Shown piece after piece: positions 17,980 to 26,481 of a DNA stretch of 64,000 bases; position 1 is the first letter of the stretch, and every line of letters starts with the position of its first letter. This DNA is from Ectopseudomonas chengduensis (GTDB lineage: Bacteria > Pseudomonadota > Gammaproteobacteria > Pseudomonadales > Pseudomonadaceae). The DNA is taken from contig NZ_FMZQ01000002.1 of assembly GCF_900102635.1 (NCBI RefSeq), positions 124,001 to 188,000 of the forward strand, given 5' to 3'. Position numbers and translations under genes: made by a program. The notes under the pieces are model-generated. The model saw only the letters and a program-made list of their open reading frames with translations, was not told the DNA's origin and ran no database searches.

Positions 17980-18110
17980 GCTACCTGTCGTTGCACTTTT
18001 CACGGCAATTTCACCGCTCGCCAGGGCTGTAAGCGAAACGGAGCCTTTTGCTTGCCTGTCCAAGCCATTACTCTCCCTGTCATAACTAGAACCTAGAGGG
18101 TCGACCCATC

Positions 18111-18824
18111 TTGAGCTCCGTGCCCGCGTCCCCGAATGCCACCCAGGCAGCCAATGCCGTCGCCGAAAGCGTCCAGTACCAGGGCCGCAAGGCCAGTCGT
18201 CAGGGCAGCGAGCAGCGCCGTCAGGCGATTCTCGATGCCGCCATGCGTATCATCGTGCGCGATGGCGTGCGCGCCGTGCGCCATCGTGCGGTGGCGGCCG
18301 AGGCGCAGGTACCCTTGTCGGCCACGACCTACTATTTCAAGGACATCGATGACCTGATCACCGATACCTTCGCCCAGTTCGTCGAGCGCAGCGCCGCGCA
18401 GATGGCGGCATTCTGGGCCGGTACCCAGGGCGTGCTGGAGGAGATGGTCGGGCGCCTGGATGGCAGCGAGCAGGCGCGTCGGCAATTGGCTGACGAAATC
18501 GCCGCTCTGGCGGTGCAGTACGTGCAGCGTCAGTTACGTGAGCGTCGTGATCACCTGATCGCCGAGCAGGCATTCCAGCAGGAAGCCTTGCTCAATCCAC
18601 GACTGCGCGAGCTGGTGCGAGCGCACCGGCAGATCCTGCAGCAGGGTGTCACCCACTTCTTCGAAGTGCTGGGCTCGCGCCAGCCTGAACAGGATGCCGT
18701 GCTGTTGACGGCCGCCATCGTGCGGATGGAGTATCAGGGCCTGCTAGACGGTGTAGAGCACCTGGACAGCCAAGGAATGCTGGCCATCCTTAAACGCTAC
18801 ATGAATCTGGTTCTGGGGTTGTAA
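18111..18824 (+). CDS. TetR family transcriptional regulator
   Basis: A 237-residue protein with an N-terminal TetR helix-turn-helix (RRQAILDAAMRIIVRDGVRA then AVAAEAQVPLSATTYYFKD) at about residues 40-85 and an all-helical ligand domain. The start is uncertain: TTG 18111 has GAGGG ten bases upstream, GTG 18120 is an alternative, and no ATG precedes the DNA-binding domain. A TetR gene at this place after lysS is also present in P. aeruginosa (PA3699, from memory). It is probably an autoregulator or controls the lipoprotein gene 44 bases downstream; the ligand is unknown. Confidence 0.85.
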   Translation: MSSVPASPNATQAANAVAESVQYQGRKASRQGSEQRRQAILDAAMRIIVRDGVRAVRHRAVAAEAQVPLSATTYYFKDIDDLITDTFAQFVERSAAQMAAFWAGTQGVLEEMVGRLDGSEQARRQLADEIAALAVQYVQRQLRERRDHLIAEQAFQQEALLNPRLRELVRAHRQILQQGVTHFFEVLGSRQPEQDAVLLTAAIVRMEYQGLLDGVEHLDSQGMLAILKRYMNLVLGL

Positions 18825-18867
18825 ACCGTCGATCATCGGGTCGAACGGCCTTCACAAGGAGAGCGTA

Positions 18868-19419
18868 ATGAAAGCCTGGCGCGCATTGGTCGCCCTGTCC
18901 TTCCTGCTGTTGAGTGGTTGCCTGGTCACCTTCAAGGACCCGATTCCGGCCAACGAGGCTGCCCCGATACCTCTGCTGGGCGAATGGACCCGGCAGGACG
19001 AGTGGGGCGACCAGCTATTTCTGGAGATCACCCGTGCCGGTTCCAACCTCTACCTGGCGCGTATCTATGAAGGCAGCGCGGACAACGAAAGCAGCTTCGA
19101 GGAGTTCGGTTTCACCGTCGCTCATCATGGCCGCCGCTGGTACCTCTCGGCGGGCCTGCCGAAGAGCCTGGGGGCCAACTTCGCCATTGCCGGTTTCGAG
19201 TTGACCAAGGACAACGAGCTGGTGCTGTACAACCTCGACACCGACCGCATTCTCCAGGATATGGAAAAGGGTCTGCTGGAAGGGCAGACCGTTTCCATGC
19301 CCGAAGCGGACGGCGCATTGATCACCAGCCCGCTGGACAAGGTATTCGCTTACCTCGACGACCCGGCCAATGCCGACCTGTTCGTCGAGGTGGCGCGTTA
19401 TCAGCGGGCCGCCGAGTAG
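18868..19419 (+). CDS. Predicted lipoprotein
   Basis: A 183-residue protein with a lipoprotein signal (KAWRALVALSFLLLSGC, lipobox LLSGC, Cys at residue 18). The mature part is beta-rich with a repeated 'LGEWTRQDEWGDQLFLEI' type lipocalin-like stretch and no catalytic motif. Residue +2 after Cys is Leu, consistent with outer-membrane sorting. Ribosome site AAGGAGAG precedes the ATG. The next gene begins 8 bases after its stop, so the two are probably cotranscribed. Confidence 0.8.
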   Translation: MKAWRALVALSFLLLSGCLVTFKDPIPANEAAPIPLLGEWTRQDEWGDQLFLEITRAGSNLYLARIYEGSADNESSFEEFGFTVAHHGRRWYLSAGLPKSLGANFAIAGFELTKDNELVLYNLDTDRILQDMEKGLLEGQTVSMPEADGALITSPLDKVFAYLDDPANADLFVEVARYQRAAE

Positions 19420-19427
19420 GAACTGCA

Positions 19428-20717
19428 ATGAACAGCCAGCAGAAACTGGACGACTATCAGCTCTGTATCCGCGCCCTCAGTGACCGCATCGTCGAAGCGC
19501 AAACGCCCATCCGTGTACTCGATGCGGTGAAGTGGGACGACGGCATCCGTGACGGCTTTCTCAAGGCCAAGGGCAAGCAGCCACCGGCCGTGGATCGCGA
19601 CTACTACCTGAGTCGGCCGCTGGCCTTCGATGCCGCCGCGAAGAAACTGGAATTCCAGAACATCGAGCGTGACATCACCCGTCAACTCGGCCAGTTCAAT
19701 CCGGTCGGGCAGATCATGCGGCGCATGTGCAAGGAATACCGCATGGTCATCCGCATGCTCGAAGCGCGTGGTACCGAGGACTTCGGCCTGATCAGCCAGG
19801 AGCTGTATGGCGCTGCCTCCGACGCCTTTCATGCCGGTGATCCGACCCTGGCCGATCTGGGCCTGATGCTCTCGGACTACCTCAACAACATCGCTGCGCG
19901 TGGTGACCTGGAAGACGAAGCCAAGACCCTCGGTGCCAGTGATGCGGTGAACATCCTGCAGCAACGTCTGGCCGGGGTGTTCGGCGACGACACCATTCGC
20001 GTGTTCGAGTCCGACGGCATTCTCGCCGATGCTGCGGCAGGCGCCGACTACATCAAGATCCGCAGCGATGCGCGTTTCAACGAGCGTGACGTCAAGGCGC
20101 TGGAGGTGCATGAAGGCCTGGTGCATGTCGGCACCACGCTCAACGGCCTCAACCAGCCGATCTGCACGTTTCTGGCCAAGGGCCCGCCCTCATCGACGGT
20201 GACCCAGGAAGGTCTGGCCATTCTCATGGAAGTGATCGCCTTCGCCTCCTATCCGACCCGTCTGCGCAAGCTGACCAACCGCACCCGCGCCATCCACATG
20301 GCCGAGGAGGGCGCGGATTTTCTCGAGGTGTTCGAGTTCTTCCGCGAGCAGGGCTACGGCCTGGAAGGCGGCTACAGCAACGCCAGCCGGGTGTTCCGCG
20401 GCTCCTTGCCGACGGGCCTGCCGTTCACCAAGGACCTGTCATACCTCAAGGGCTTCATCCTGATCTACAACTACATCCAGTTGGCGGTGCGCAAAGGCAA
20501 GCTGGAGCAGATTCCGCTGCTGTTCTGCGGCAAGACCACCCTGGAGGACATGCGCACCCTGCGCAAACTGGTGGACGAGGGCCTGGTGCAGCCGCCCAAG
20601 TACCTGCCGCCGCAGTTTCAGGACATGAACGCGCTGTCGGCCTGGATGTGCTTCTCCAACTTCCTCAACCATCTGAGCCTGGATCGCATCGAAGCGGACT
20701 ACGCCAATATCCTCTGA
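19428..20717 (+). CDS. DUF1704 / QEGLA-motif protein, predicted zinc carboxypeptidase-like
   Basis: A 429-residue soluble protein of the 'flavohemoglobin expression-modulating QEGLA motif' family. The eponymous QEGLA is at 260-264. Thirty residues earlier lies HEGLVH (H228, E229, H233), an HExxxH zinc motif; with E261 of QEGLA as third ligand this gives the active-site pattern of eukaryotic MATCAP tyrosine carboxypeptidases, which belong to the same DUF1704 family. So peptidase activity on a C-terminal residue is plausible, though no bacterial substrate is known to me. No signal peptide. It follows the lipoprotein gene by 8 bases. Confidence 0.85.
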   Translation: MNSQQKLDDYQLCIRALSDRIVEAQTPIRVLDAVKWDDGIRDGFLKAKGKQPPAVDRDYYLSRPLAFDAAAKKLEFQNIERDITRQLGQFNPVGQIMRRMCKEYRMVIRMLEARGTEDFGLISQELYGAASDAFHAGDPTLADLGLMLSDYLNNIAARGDLEDEAKTLGASDAVNILQQRLAGVFGDDTIRVFESDGILADAAAGADYIKIRSDARFNERDVKALEVHEGLVHVGTTLNGLNQPICTFLAKGPPSSTVTQEGLAILMEVIAFASYPTRLRKLTNRTRAIHMAEEGADFLEVFEFFREQGYGLEGGYSNASRVFRGSLPTGLPFTKDLSYLKGFILIYNYIQLAVRKGKLEQIPLLFCGKTTLEDMRTLRKLVDEGLVQPPKYLPPQFQDMNALSAWMCFSNFLNHLSLDRIEADYANIL

Positions 20718-20764
20718 TCGGTGCCGCTCTGGCATCAGACTACCTCTGTAAAGGGATTTACCTC

Positions 20765-21424
20765 ATGGAACACTCGGTTTTCGAGCGACAAGGGCAGCTC
20801 ACGGATCGGCTCGTCAGCCCGGCGGCCTATAACCTGGTCATTGGTCTGACCCTGCTCTGGGGCTTGCTGTGCAACTGGTGGATGGTGGCTAACATCAGCA
20901 CTGACTGGCTACGCGGCATCAACCCCTGGGTGTTCTTCGGCGGCTACTTCGCCTCGTGCATGCTTGGCGTCTCGCTGTTCGCTCGCTCCAGAAATGCATT
21001 GGTGAGCTTCGTCGGTTACAACCTGGTGGTGGTGCCATTCGGCCTGATCGTCAACCTGGTGGTCGACCGCTACGACCCGAAGCTGGTGCAGGAGGCAATT
21101 CGTATCACCGCGCTGGTCACGGTGGGCATGATGATCCTGGGTACGCTGTTTCCTGCCTTCTTCAGGCGCATCTCCTCAGCATTGACGGTGGCCCTGCTGG
21201 TGGTGATCGTCGTGGAGCTGGTGGAGATTTTCGTGTTCCGTGCTCGTCACGGTATCCTCGACTGGATCGTGGTGGTGATTTTCTGTGGCTACATCGGCTA
21301 CGACTGGGGGCGCGCCAACCAGATTCCGAAGACCCTGGACAACGCGATCGACAGTGCGGCTGCGTTGTACATGGACATCATCAACCTGTTCCTGCGCATC
21401 CTGCGAATACTGGGCCGCAAATGA
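20765..21424 (+). CDS. Bax inhibitor-1/YccA family membrane protein
   Basis: A 219-residue protein with seven hydrophobic segments. The C-terminus ends with the family signature CGYIGYDWGRANQIP...AALYMDIINLFLRILRILG, where acidic residues of the last helices form the pH-sensitive latch known from BsYetJ. Bacterial members act as calcium leak channels or modulate FtsH proteolysis. Start ATG 20765 follows AAAGGGA. It lies in a same-direction chain of membrane and envelope genes, separated by short gaps. Confidence 0.85.
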   Translation: MEHSVFERQGQLTDRLVSPAAYNLVIGLTLLWGLLCNWWMVANISTDWLRGINPWVFFGGYFASCMLGVSLFARSRNALVSFVGYNLVVVPFGLIVNLVVDRYDPKLVQEAIRITALVTVGMMILGTLFPAFFRRISSALTVALLVVIVVELVEIFVFRARHGILDWIVVVIFCGYIGYDWGRANQIPKTLDNAIDSAAALYMDIINLFLRILRILGRK

Positions 21425-21513
21425 TCGGCTGATCCCGTGGTCTGTTTGCTGGAGCGGGAAAGCGTCCAGACCCGATAACCGTCGTGCCCGATAGACCAAG
21501 GAGACTTGCCCCT

Positions 21514-22260
21514 GTGCCCAGCCATCAGCTCGAATACGAAATCCTCGGCGCATCGGCGCAATCGGTGGAGATCATCCTCGATCCTGGCGAGACGGTGATC
21601 GCCGAGGCCGGTGCGATGAACTACATGACTGACGGCGTGCGCTTCGAAACGCGCATGGGTGACGGTTCGTCCAGCGGTCTGCTGGGCAAGCTGTGGAGCG
21701 TTGGCAAACGCATGCTCACCGGCGAATCGCTGTTCATGACCCACTTCAGCAATGCCGGCAAGCGCCAGGCGCGGGTCGCCTTCGCGGCGCCTTATCCGGG
21801 TACCGTGGTGCCCATCGACCTGGCGAAGATCGGCGGGCGCTTGATCTGCCAGAAAGACGCCTTCCTTTGTGCCGCCCATGGCACCAGCATCGGTATCAGC
21901 TTCGCCAAACGCCTGGGCGCCGGCTTCTTCGGCGGCGAGGGTTTCATCCTGCAGAAGCTCGAAGGTGACGGCCTGGCCTTCGTGCATGCCGGTGGCACGG
22001 TGATCCGCAAGGAGCTGAACAATGAAACCCTGCGCCTGGACACCGGCTGCCTGGTGGCCTTCAGCAGTGGCATCGATTACGACATCGCTCTGGCCGGCGG
22101 CCTCAAGAGCATGCTCTTCGGTGGCGAAGGCATCTTGCTGACCACGCTCAAAGGCACCGGTACGGTGTGGATTCAGAGCCTGCCGTTCTCGCGTCTGGCC
22201 GAGCGCGTCTATGCGGCGACCGTGCAGGCGCGCGAGGAGGTTCGCGCCGGTGGCAAGTAG
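21514..22260 (+). CDS. TIGR00266/AIM24 family protein
   Basis: A 248-residue all-beta soluble protein with family hallmarks: [20 protein letters not shown], the Gly-rich [16 protein letters not shown], and [20 protein letters not shown]. These proteins form trimeric beta-roll structures; function is unknown, though AIM24 relatives act in mitochondrial inner-membrane organisation. The start is GTG 21514 with AAGGAG at 21498-21503; the upstream GTG 21484 has no such site. The last 11 bases overlap the next gene. Confidence 0.85.
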   Translation: MPSHQLEYEILGASAQSVEIILDPGETVIAEAGAMNYMTDGVRFETRMGDGSSSGLLGKLWSVGKRMLTGESLFMTHFSNAGKRQARVAFAAPYPGTVVPIDLAKIGGRLICQKDAFLCAAHGTSIGISFAKRLGAGFFGGEGFILQKLEGDGLAFVHAGGTVIRKELNNETLRLDTGCLVAFSSGIDYDIALAGGLKSMLFGGEGILLTTLKGTGTVWIQSLPFSRLAERVYAATVQAREEVRAGGK

Positions 22261-23143
22261 CCTGCGAGCACTGCTCTTGCTGCTGGCCAGTCTGTGCTTG
22301 GTCGGTTGCAGCGGTCTGTTGTTCTACCCGGAGCCGGGCTTACCGATCACTCCGGCTCGCGCTGGCCTGGAATACCGCGACATCGAGCTGCGCGCCGCCG
22401 ATGGCACGCGTCTACATGCCTGGTGGTTGCCGGCCAAGGCCGGCGTGCAGGTCAAGGGCACGGTGCTGCATCTGCATGGCAATGGCGGCAACCTAGCCTG
22501 GCACCTGGGCGGCGTTCACTGGCTGCCGGAACAGGGCTATCAGGTGCTGATGCTCGATTATCGCGGCTACGGTCTGTCCGAAGGCAAGCCGCGGCTGCCG
22601 GAGGTCTATCAGGATATCGATGCGGCCTTTGTCTGGCTCGATCAGGCGCCGCAGGTGCAGGGCGCGCCGCTTTTCCTGCTCGGGCAGAGCCTCGGTGGTG
22701 CGTTGGCCGTGCATTATCTGGCCGAGCATCCCGAGCGCCAATCGACCTTGCAGGCCATTGCACTGGACGGTGTGCCGGCCAGTTATCGCGACGTCGCCCG
22801 CCATGCGCTGAGCAAGTCCTGGTTGACCTGGCCGCTGCAGGTGCCGCTGTCCTGGCTGGTGCCGGACGGCGACAGCGCGATTCACAGCATTGATCGACTC
22901 GCAGGCGCGCCCTTGCTGATCTATCACAGTGTTGACGACGCGATCGTGCCGCTTTCCAATGGCCAGCGTTTGTATCAAGCTGCGCGCCCGCCACGTGCCT
23001 TTCAGGCGACCCGTGGCCCGCACGTGCAAACCTTTGCCGAGCCCGCCTGGCGTCAGTCGCTACTGGCGTTCTTCGTCGCGCCGCAGGCCTACGTCGAGCG
23101 CCTGGGACCGGCTACCGAATCCGCAACAGAGAGTCCGCAATGA
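22250..23143 (+). CDS. Lipoprotein alpha/beta hydrolase
   Basis: A 297-residue hydrolase with a lipoprotein signal ([16 protein letters not shown]). The alpha/beta core has the oxyanion turn LHLHGNGGN, the nucleophile elbow GQSLGG, a late Asp ([10 protein letters not shown]) and the final His in RGPHVQTF. This is the BEM46/YfhR type of serine hydrolase; the substrate is probably a lipid or ester in the periplasm. The GTG at 22250 lies inside the end of the preceding gene behind GAGGAGG, so the pair is translationally coupled. Confidence 0.85.
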   Translation: MASSLRALLLLLASLCLVGCSGLLFYPEPGLPITPARAGLEYRDIELRAADGTRLHAWWLPAKAGVQVKGTVLHLHGNGGNLAWHLGGVHWLPEQGYQVLMLDYRGYGLSEGKPRLPEVYQDIDAAFVWLDQAPQVQGAPLFLLGQSLGGALAVHYLAEHPERQSTLQAIALDGVPASYRDVARHALSKSWLTWPLQVPLSWLVPDGDSAIHSIDRLAGAPLLIYHSVDDAIVPLSNGQRLYQAARPPRAFQATRGPHVQTFAEPAWRQSLLAFFVAPQAYVERLGPATESATESPQ

Positions 23144-23463
23144 CCGAACGTAACCCCATCCCCCTGATCCTCACGGGTGTCGCCAGCATCGTCGGCACCA
23201 TCGGCGTGCTCTGGTACTACGGCTACGTGCATTTCGCCAAACCGGAAGATGCGCTGCTGTTATCCGATTTCACCATGCTCAAGACCGTTCCCGGTGAGGA
23301 CTACAAGGTCTCGCTGAAACCGGCCAACCAGGTGGCGCAGTGCATCGATGGCGTGCTGGTATTGTTCGACATGCAGCAGAAGGGGCTGACCGGCGTGCTG
23401 GTGGACAACAAGAAGCAGGCGGTGCGCTGCATCGGCCAGGAAACCCCGGCCCTCGAGCAGTAA
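23140..23463 (+). CDS. Small membrane-anchored hypothetical protein
   Basis: A 107-residue protein with one N-terminal membrane segment (PLILTGVASIVGTIGVLWYY) and a short outer domain with two Cys (QCIDGVL and RCIGQE) that could pair. The start ATG overlaps the stop of the hydrolase gene (ATGA), so it ends the hydrolase operon. I do not recognise a function; a periplasmic accessory protein is the simplest reading. Confidence 0.75.
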   Translation: MTERNPIPLILTGVASIVGTIGVLWYYGYVHFAKPEDALLLSDFTMLKTVPGEDYKVSLKPANQVAQCIDGVLVLFDMQQKGLTGVLVDNKKQAVRCIGQETPALEQ

Positions 23464-23594
23464 GGTCCGGCGCTAAAAAGAAGGTTCTTCGCATAGTTTG
23501 GGGAAAGTGCGGGTTGACACACCGGACTGGCAAGTTTGTGTGCGTCTTGCTTGCTGACTTAGCACTATCTATTACCGCGTGTGCTGAGCGTTTG

Positions 23595-24140
23595 GGTTGC
23601 GCCCCTTACGGGCGCCACACCTTTCTTGCTTGCCCAAGAAAGGTGTGCCAAAGAAGGGCACCCCGACATCCGGGTTTCGCTGCGCGAAACTTCCCTCGCT
23701 CCGGTGCTGCTCCGGGGGCCGGCTTACAAGGGCCATCCCTGGCCCTTTAAGCCTCTCGCCGCATCCATGCGGCTCGCTCCCCTACGCAACACCTCCACTC
23801 GGCCTCCTGAAGGGGACCAGGTCGCGAGCTTGCGCAATCTTTGCGGAATTGGAATTGGCGGCGTCTGGCCTTTGCTTTTGCTCTTCAACTGCGATGGTAC
23901 GGACGACGGCCAAGTCCCCCTTCAGGAGGCCGAGTGGAATCGCCACGTAAGGGGTTGAGCGACATGGATGTCGCGAGAGCTGCGATGGGCTAGGGATGGC
24001 CCTTCGCAGCGTGCCCCTGAAGTGGTGATGGAGCGAGGGAACCCCGGCGCAGCCGGGGCCGGATGGTGGGGTGCCCTTCTCTTTGGTTACTTTCTCTTGG
24101 GCAAGCAAGAGAAAGTGACTCGCCCGTGAGGGGCGAAACC
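23595..24140. repeat. ~550-bp imperfect inverted-repeat element, non-coding
   Basis: Left arm 23595-23815 and right arm 23917-24140 are inverted copies of one ~220-bp sequence: both read, outside to inside, GCCCCTnACGGGCG, CTTGCTTGCCCAAGA, CCAAAGA(G)AAGGGCACCCC, TTCCCTCGCTCC, GGGCCATCCC, CATCCATG and CACTCGGCCTCCTGAAGGGG. The central ~100 bases are unique. The frames open inside it code for low-complexity peptides of the kind recurrently mis-annotated in proteobacteria. It fills the gap between two convergent transcription units (hydrolase operon and lptF). I see no transposase. Confidence 0.8.
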
Positions 24141-24254
24141 AAGACGAGAGATCGACGCGCTAGTGATCTTGGCCCGGAGATAAATAGCGCAGCAGAACAC
24201 ACAAACTTTCCAGTTCGGTGTCAAGCGTATCCTCCCCGCGAAAATGCGATGTAC

Positions 24255-24286
24255 CAAAAAGAAACCCGCCATCAGGCGGGTTTCTT
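24255..24286 (-). terminator. Terminator after lptF
   Basis: Read on the minus strand: stem GAAACCCGCC-TGAT-GGCGGGTTTC followed by TTTTT, 17 bases beyond the lptF stop. Confidence 0.92.
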
Positions 24287-24302
24287 CATTCCGGCATGGC
24301 TG

Positions 24303-25088
24303 TCAGGCTCCGGTAGCCGAACGCGGAGCGACCGGCTGATTGTCGTTGGAGATGGTCACCTCCACACGACGGTTCTGCGCGCGACCGGAGTCACTGGAGT
24401 TGTCCGCTACCGGATACTCCTTGCCATAACCCTGGGCGACGATGCGCGTCGGCTCCACGCCAGCGCGAATCAGTGCGCGACGTACGGACTCGGCGCGACG
24501 CTCGGACAGGCCCTGGTTGTAGCTGGCCGAGCCGACGCTGTCGGTATAACCCTCGACGATCACCTGGCGCTCCGGGTTTTCCTGGAGAAAACGTGCCAGC
24601 TGGGTGACGTTGGGCAGTGCGCTGCTCTTGAGTTCGGCCTTGTTGAAGTCGAACAGGACGTCACCGAAGGTCACCAGGGTGCCGCGTTCGGTCTGCTTGG
24701 CGTTGAGGCTGTCCTGCAACTTGCGGATCTGCGCGTCGCGAGCATCGAGCAGGGCCTGGGCGCGCTGCGCCGAGGAGTTCTTCAGCTCGGCTTCGGCGTT
24801 ACGCAGGACGATGGTCTGCTTGGCTACCTCGACGCGCTTGTTGGTCAGGTATGCCAGTTGGTCGACCTTCTTCTCGTCTTCCTTTTCCATGTAGGCCTTG
24901 TCGGCCTTGTTCAGCCATTCCTGGGCTTCCTTGGTTTCCAGCGCAGCAACCTTGCTCGCCTGCGGATCGCTCTGCAGCGAGGAGAAGTTGCTACGCGCCG
25001 ACTCCAGGTTGGCATTGGGCTGGTGCGAGCAGGCGGCCAGGCCGACGCTCAGAGCCAGAAGGGCGGGGATCATCACGTGTTTACGCAT
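24303..25088 (-). CDS. lptF: OmpA-family outer-membrane lipoprotein LptF
   Basis: A 261-residue lipoprotein, the length of P. aeruginosa LptF (PA3692, from memory). Signal MRKHVMIPALLALSVGLAAC with lipobox LAAC, then a DUF4398-like helical region (residues ~25-120) and a C-terminal OmpA peptidoglycan-binding domain (VTFGDVLFDFNKAELKSSA, GYTDSVGSASYNQGLSERRA, RIVAQGYGKEYPVADN, NRRVEVTI). It ties outer membrane to the cell wall and has been linked to oxidant resistance. The start is placed at 25088, nine bases after AAAGGATG; the longer frame lacks a signal peptide at its start. The DUF4398 lipoprotein gene lies 47 bases upstream and is probably cotranscribed. Confidence 0.93.
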   Translation of the reverse strand: MRKHVMIPALLALSVGLAACSHQPNANLESARSNFSSLQSDPQASKVAALETKEAQEWLNKADKAYMEKEDEKKVDQLAYLTNKRVEVAKQTIVLRNAEAELKNSSAQRAQALLDARDAQIRKLQDSLNAKQTERGTLVTFGDVLFDFNKAELKSSALPNVTQLARFLQENPERQVIVEGYTDSVGSASYNQGLSERRAESVRRALIRAGVEPTRIVAQGYGKEYPVADNSSDSGRAQNRRVEVTISNDNQPVAPRSATGA

Positions 25089-25135
25089 GGCGTTCATCCT
25101 TTGATCTGTCAGCGAATGGGTGGGGTGCATGCCGC

Positions 25136-25534
25136 TCACTGAGCGTTACGCATGCCTTCCTCACGCAGTTCCTGAACACCCTGACGGGCGTCCTGCAAAG
25201 CCTGCTCGGCTTTGGCGGCCTGGGCCTTGCGCTCGGCGAGTCGAGCATCCCACTCGGCCTGTTCAGCCAGGCGACGGGCTTTCTCATACTCTTTTTCGTG
25301 CATGGCCAGCTCGGCCTCTTTTAGCTTGTCCTGCGCGGACTTCATTTCCACGGCGGCAAACTCGGTACCCCCGGCGCTGATCGCCGAGTTCACGGCAGAC
25401 TGCGTCACGGCGTATTGCTCGCTGGGCGGGTTACCCGCACAGCCAGCCAGCACCAGGCTGCTACCCAGTGCCAGGGTAGCCAGTTTGATCCCGTGCAGGC
25501 GGCTGCGCGGGGCTTTCTCGGTATGGGTCTTCAT
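25136..25534 (-). CDS. DUF4398-domain lipoprotein
   Basis: A 132-residue lipoprotein: signal region LHGIKLATLALGSSLVLAGC, lipobox LAGC, then one long coiled coil (MKSAQDKLKEAELAMHEKEY, RRLAEQAEWDARLAERKAQA). The start ATG 25534 has GGAG nine bases upstream. It precedes lptF, whose N-terminal half contains the same kind of helical domain, so the two probably work together at the outer membrane. Confidence 0.85.
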   Translation of the reverse strand: MKTHTEKAPRSRLHGIKLATLALGSSLVLAGCAGNPPSEQYAVTQSAVNSAISAGGTEFAAVEMKSAQDKLKEAELAMHEKEYEKARRLAEQAEWDARLAERKAQAAKAEQALQDARQGVQELREEGMRNAQ

Positions 25535-25771
25535 GGCGGCTAACTCCATTTGAAACACTCCTATGAACGACGATATCCGTGGCAATTGGCCCATCGTGTA
25601 GCTCGTCTACCAAGGGGTTTGGCGATATTGGCGTGCCACGATGGCCTGCAGTTGGGACCGACAGGTTTTTCGAATAGTTCAGAAAAAAACACAGCGTGCT
25701 TATGATTTTCTGGATGACTGGTCAGTCAACTATTTGCCTGTGACAAGGCCGCGGCACGGCCTTCCATGCAG

Positions 25772-25801
25772 TTGGAAACGCTCTTTTGGCCCTTCTATAT
25801 A
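25772..25801 (+). promoter_or_regulatory. Orphan sigma-70-like promoter
   Basis: TTGGAA (25772-25777) and TATATA (25796-25801) with an 18-base spacer, in an AT-rich patch. It points right into a GC-rich, structured, ORF-free stretch that ends against the convergent gene at 25970. The rest of the 25535-25969 gap contains the palindrome GACTGGTCAGTC at 25714 and an inverted pair CCTGAAC/GTTCAGG near 25917-25968; no gene is seen. Confidence 0.35.
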
Positions 25802-25969
25802 AAGGTTTTGGTGGGTTTCTATGGGGCGAGGGAAGGCCCTGGCGCCCGCGCGTTGCCGAAGGTGGGGGAGGCGCCGTGTCAGTGCGAAAAGGGCCGATCA
25901 GGAGACTTACGTTCTCCCTGAACGCCTGGAATTGAACAATATGTCGAACGCAAAGAGCTGTTCAGGGCG

Positions 25970-26314
25970 TCAATGGCTTGTCTCTTTGCCCGGTTCACTC
26001 AGTTCACGCAGGTATTTGCGCGACAGCGCCAGAAAGCGCGGAGTGGGCCCTATGTCCTCGTACAGCGGGTCGCCTTGCTCGTCCAGCGCCACGACCTTGC
26101 TGCCGCGCACGTAGGGTAGGCTGGCTTCGAGTTCCTCGAGCGCTGCGCCGATCAGTTCGCCAAGCAGTTCCTCGCTGTGATGCTTGGGGTACATCTCGGT
26201 GAGCGCCGCCAGGCGAGCGGCCGACTCGACATTCAGATGAATGTGATAACGGGTCGGGGTCAGGTGCCCCTTGGCATTCTGTTCCCAGTGTTTTGCCAGT
26301 TCGCGAATTCTCAT
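25970..26314 (-). CDS. Conserved hypothetical protein upstream of ppc
   Basis: A 114-residue soluble protein; ATG 26314 follows GAGGAG by seven bases. The N-terminal part ([16 protein letters not shown]) and the central '[20 protein letters not shown]' followed by [20 protein letters not shown] look like a ribbon-helix or DNA-binding-adjacent fold, but no named domain is clear. A divergent gene of this type beside ppc is also found in P. aeruginosa (PA3688, from memory). Function unknown. Confidence 0.75.
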   Translation of the reverse strand: MRIRELAKHWEQNAKGHLTPTRYHIHLNVESAARLAALTEMYPKHHSEELLGELIGAALEELEASLPYVRGSKVVALDEQGDPLYEDIGPTPRFLALSRKYLRELSEPGKETSH

Positions 26315-26481
26315 GTCGTTACTCCTCACGGGTGGCGCAGCTGATGCCGGCTAGCGCATCCACTACGCCTGTCAGTAAGCCTAGTCCCAGCACGCAGGAC
26401 TGCCTGGGTACGCGTCGCACCCTTGTAAGAAGTTGGCGCGCTGTGCACTCTGTTGACACTGGACAGGGGAAGGAGTGCGAC

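Noticed and set aside
23782..24108. Open frames inside the large inverted repeat that look like conserved hypothetical proteins
   Set aside because: The same peptide strings recur because the DNA repeat recurs; no ribosome sites, and frames exist on both strands of both arms.
25660..25700. AlgU-type promoter (GAACT -35) on the minus strand upstream of the DUF4398-lptF genes
   Set aside because: GAACTA is present but no TCTGA-like -10 occurs 16-17 bases downstream.
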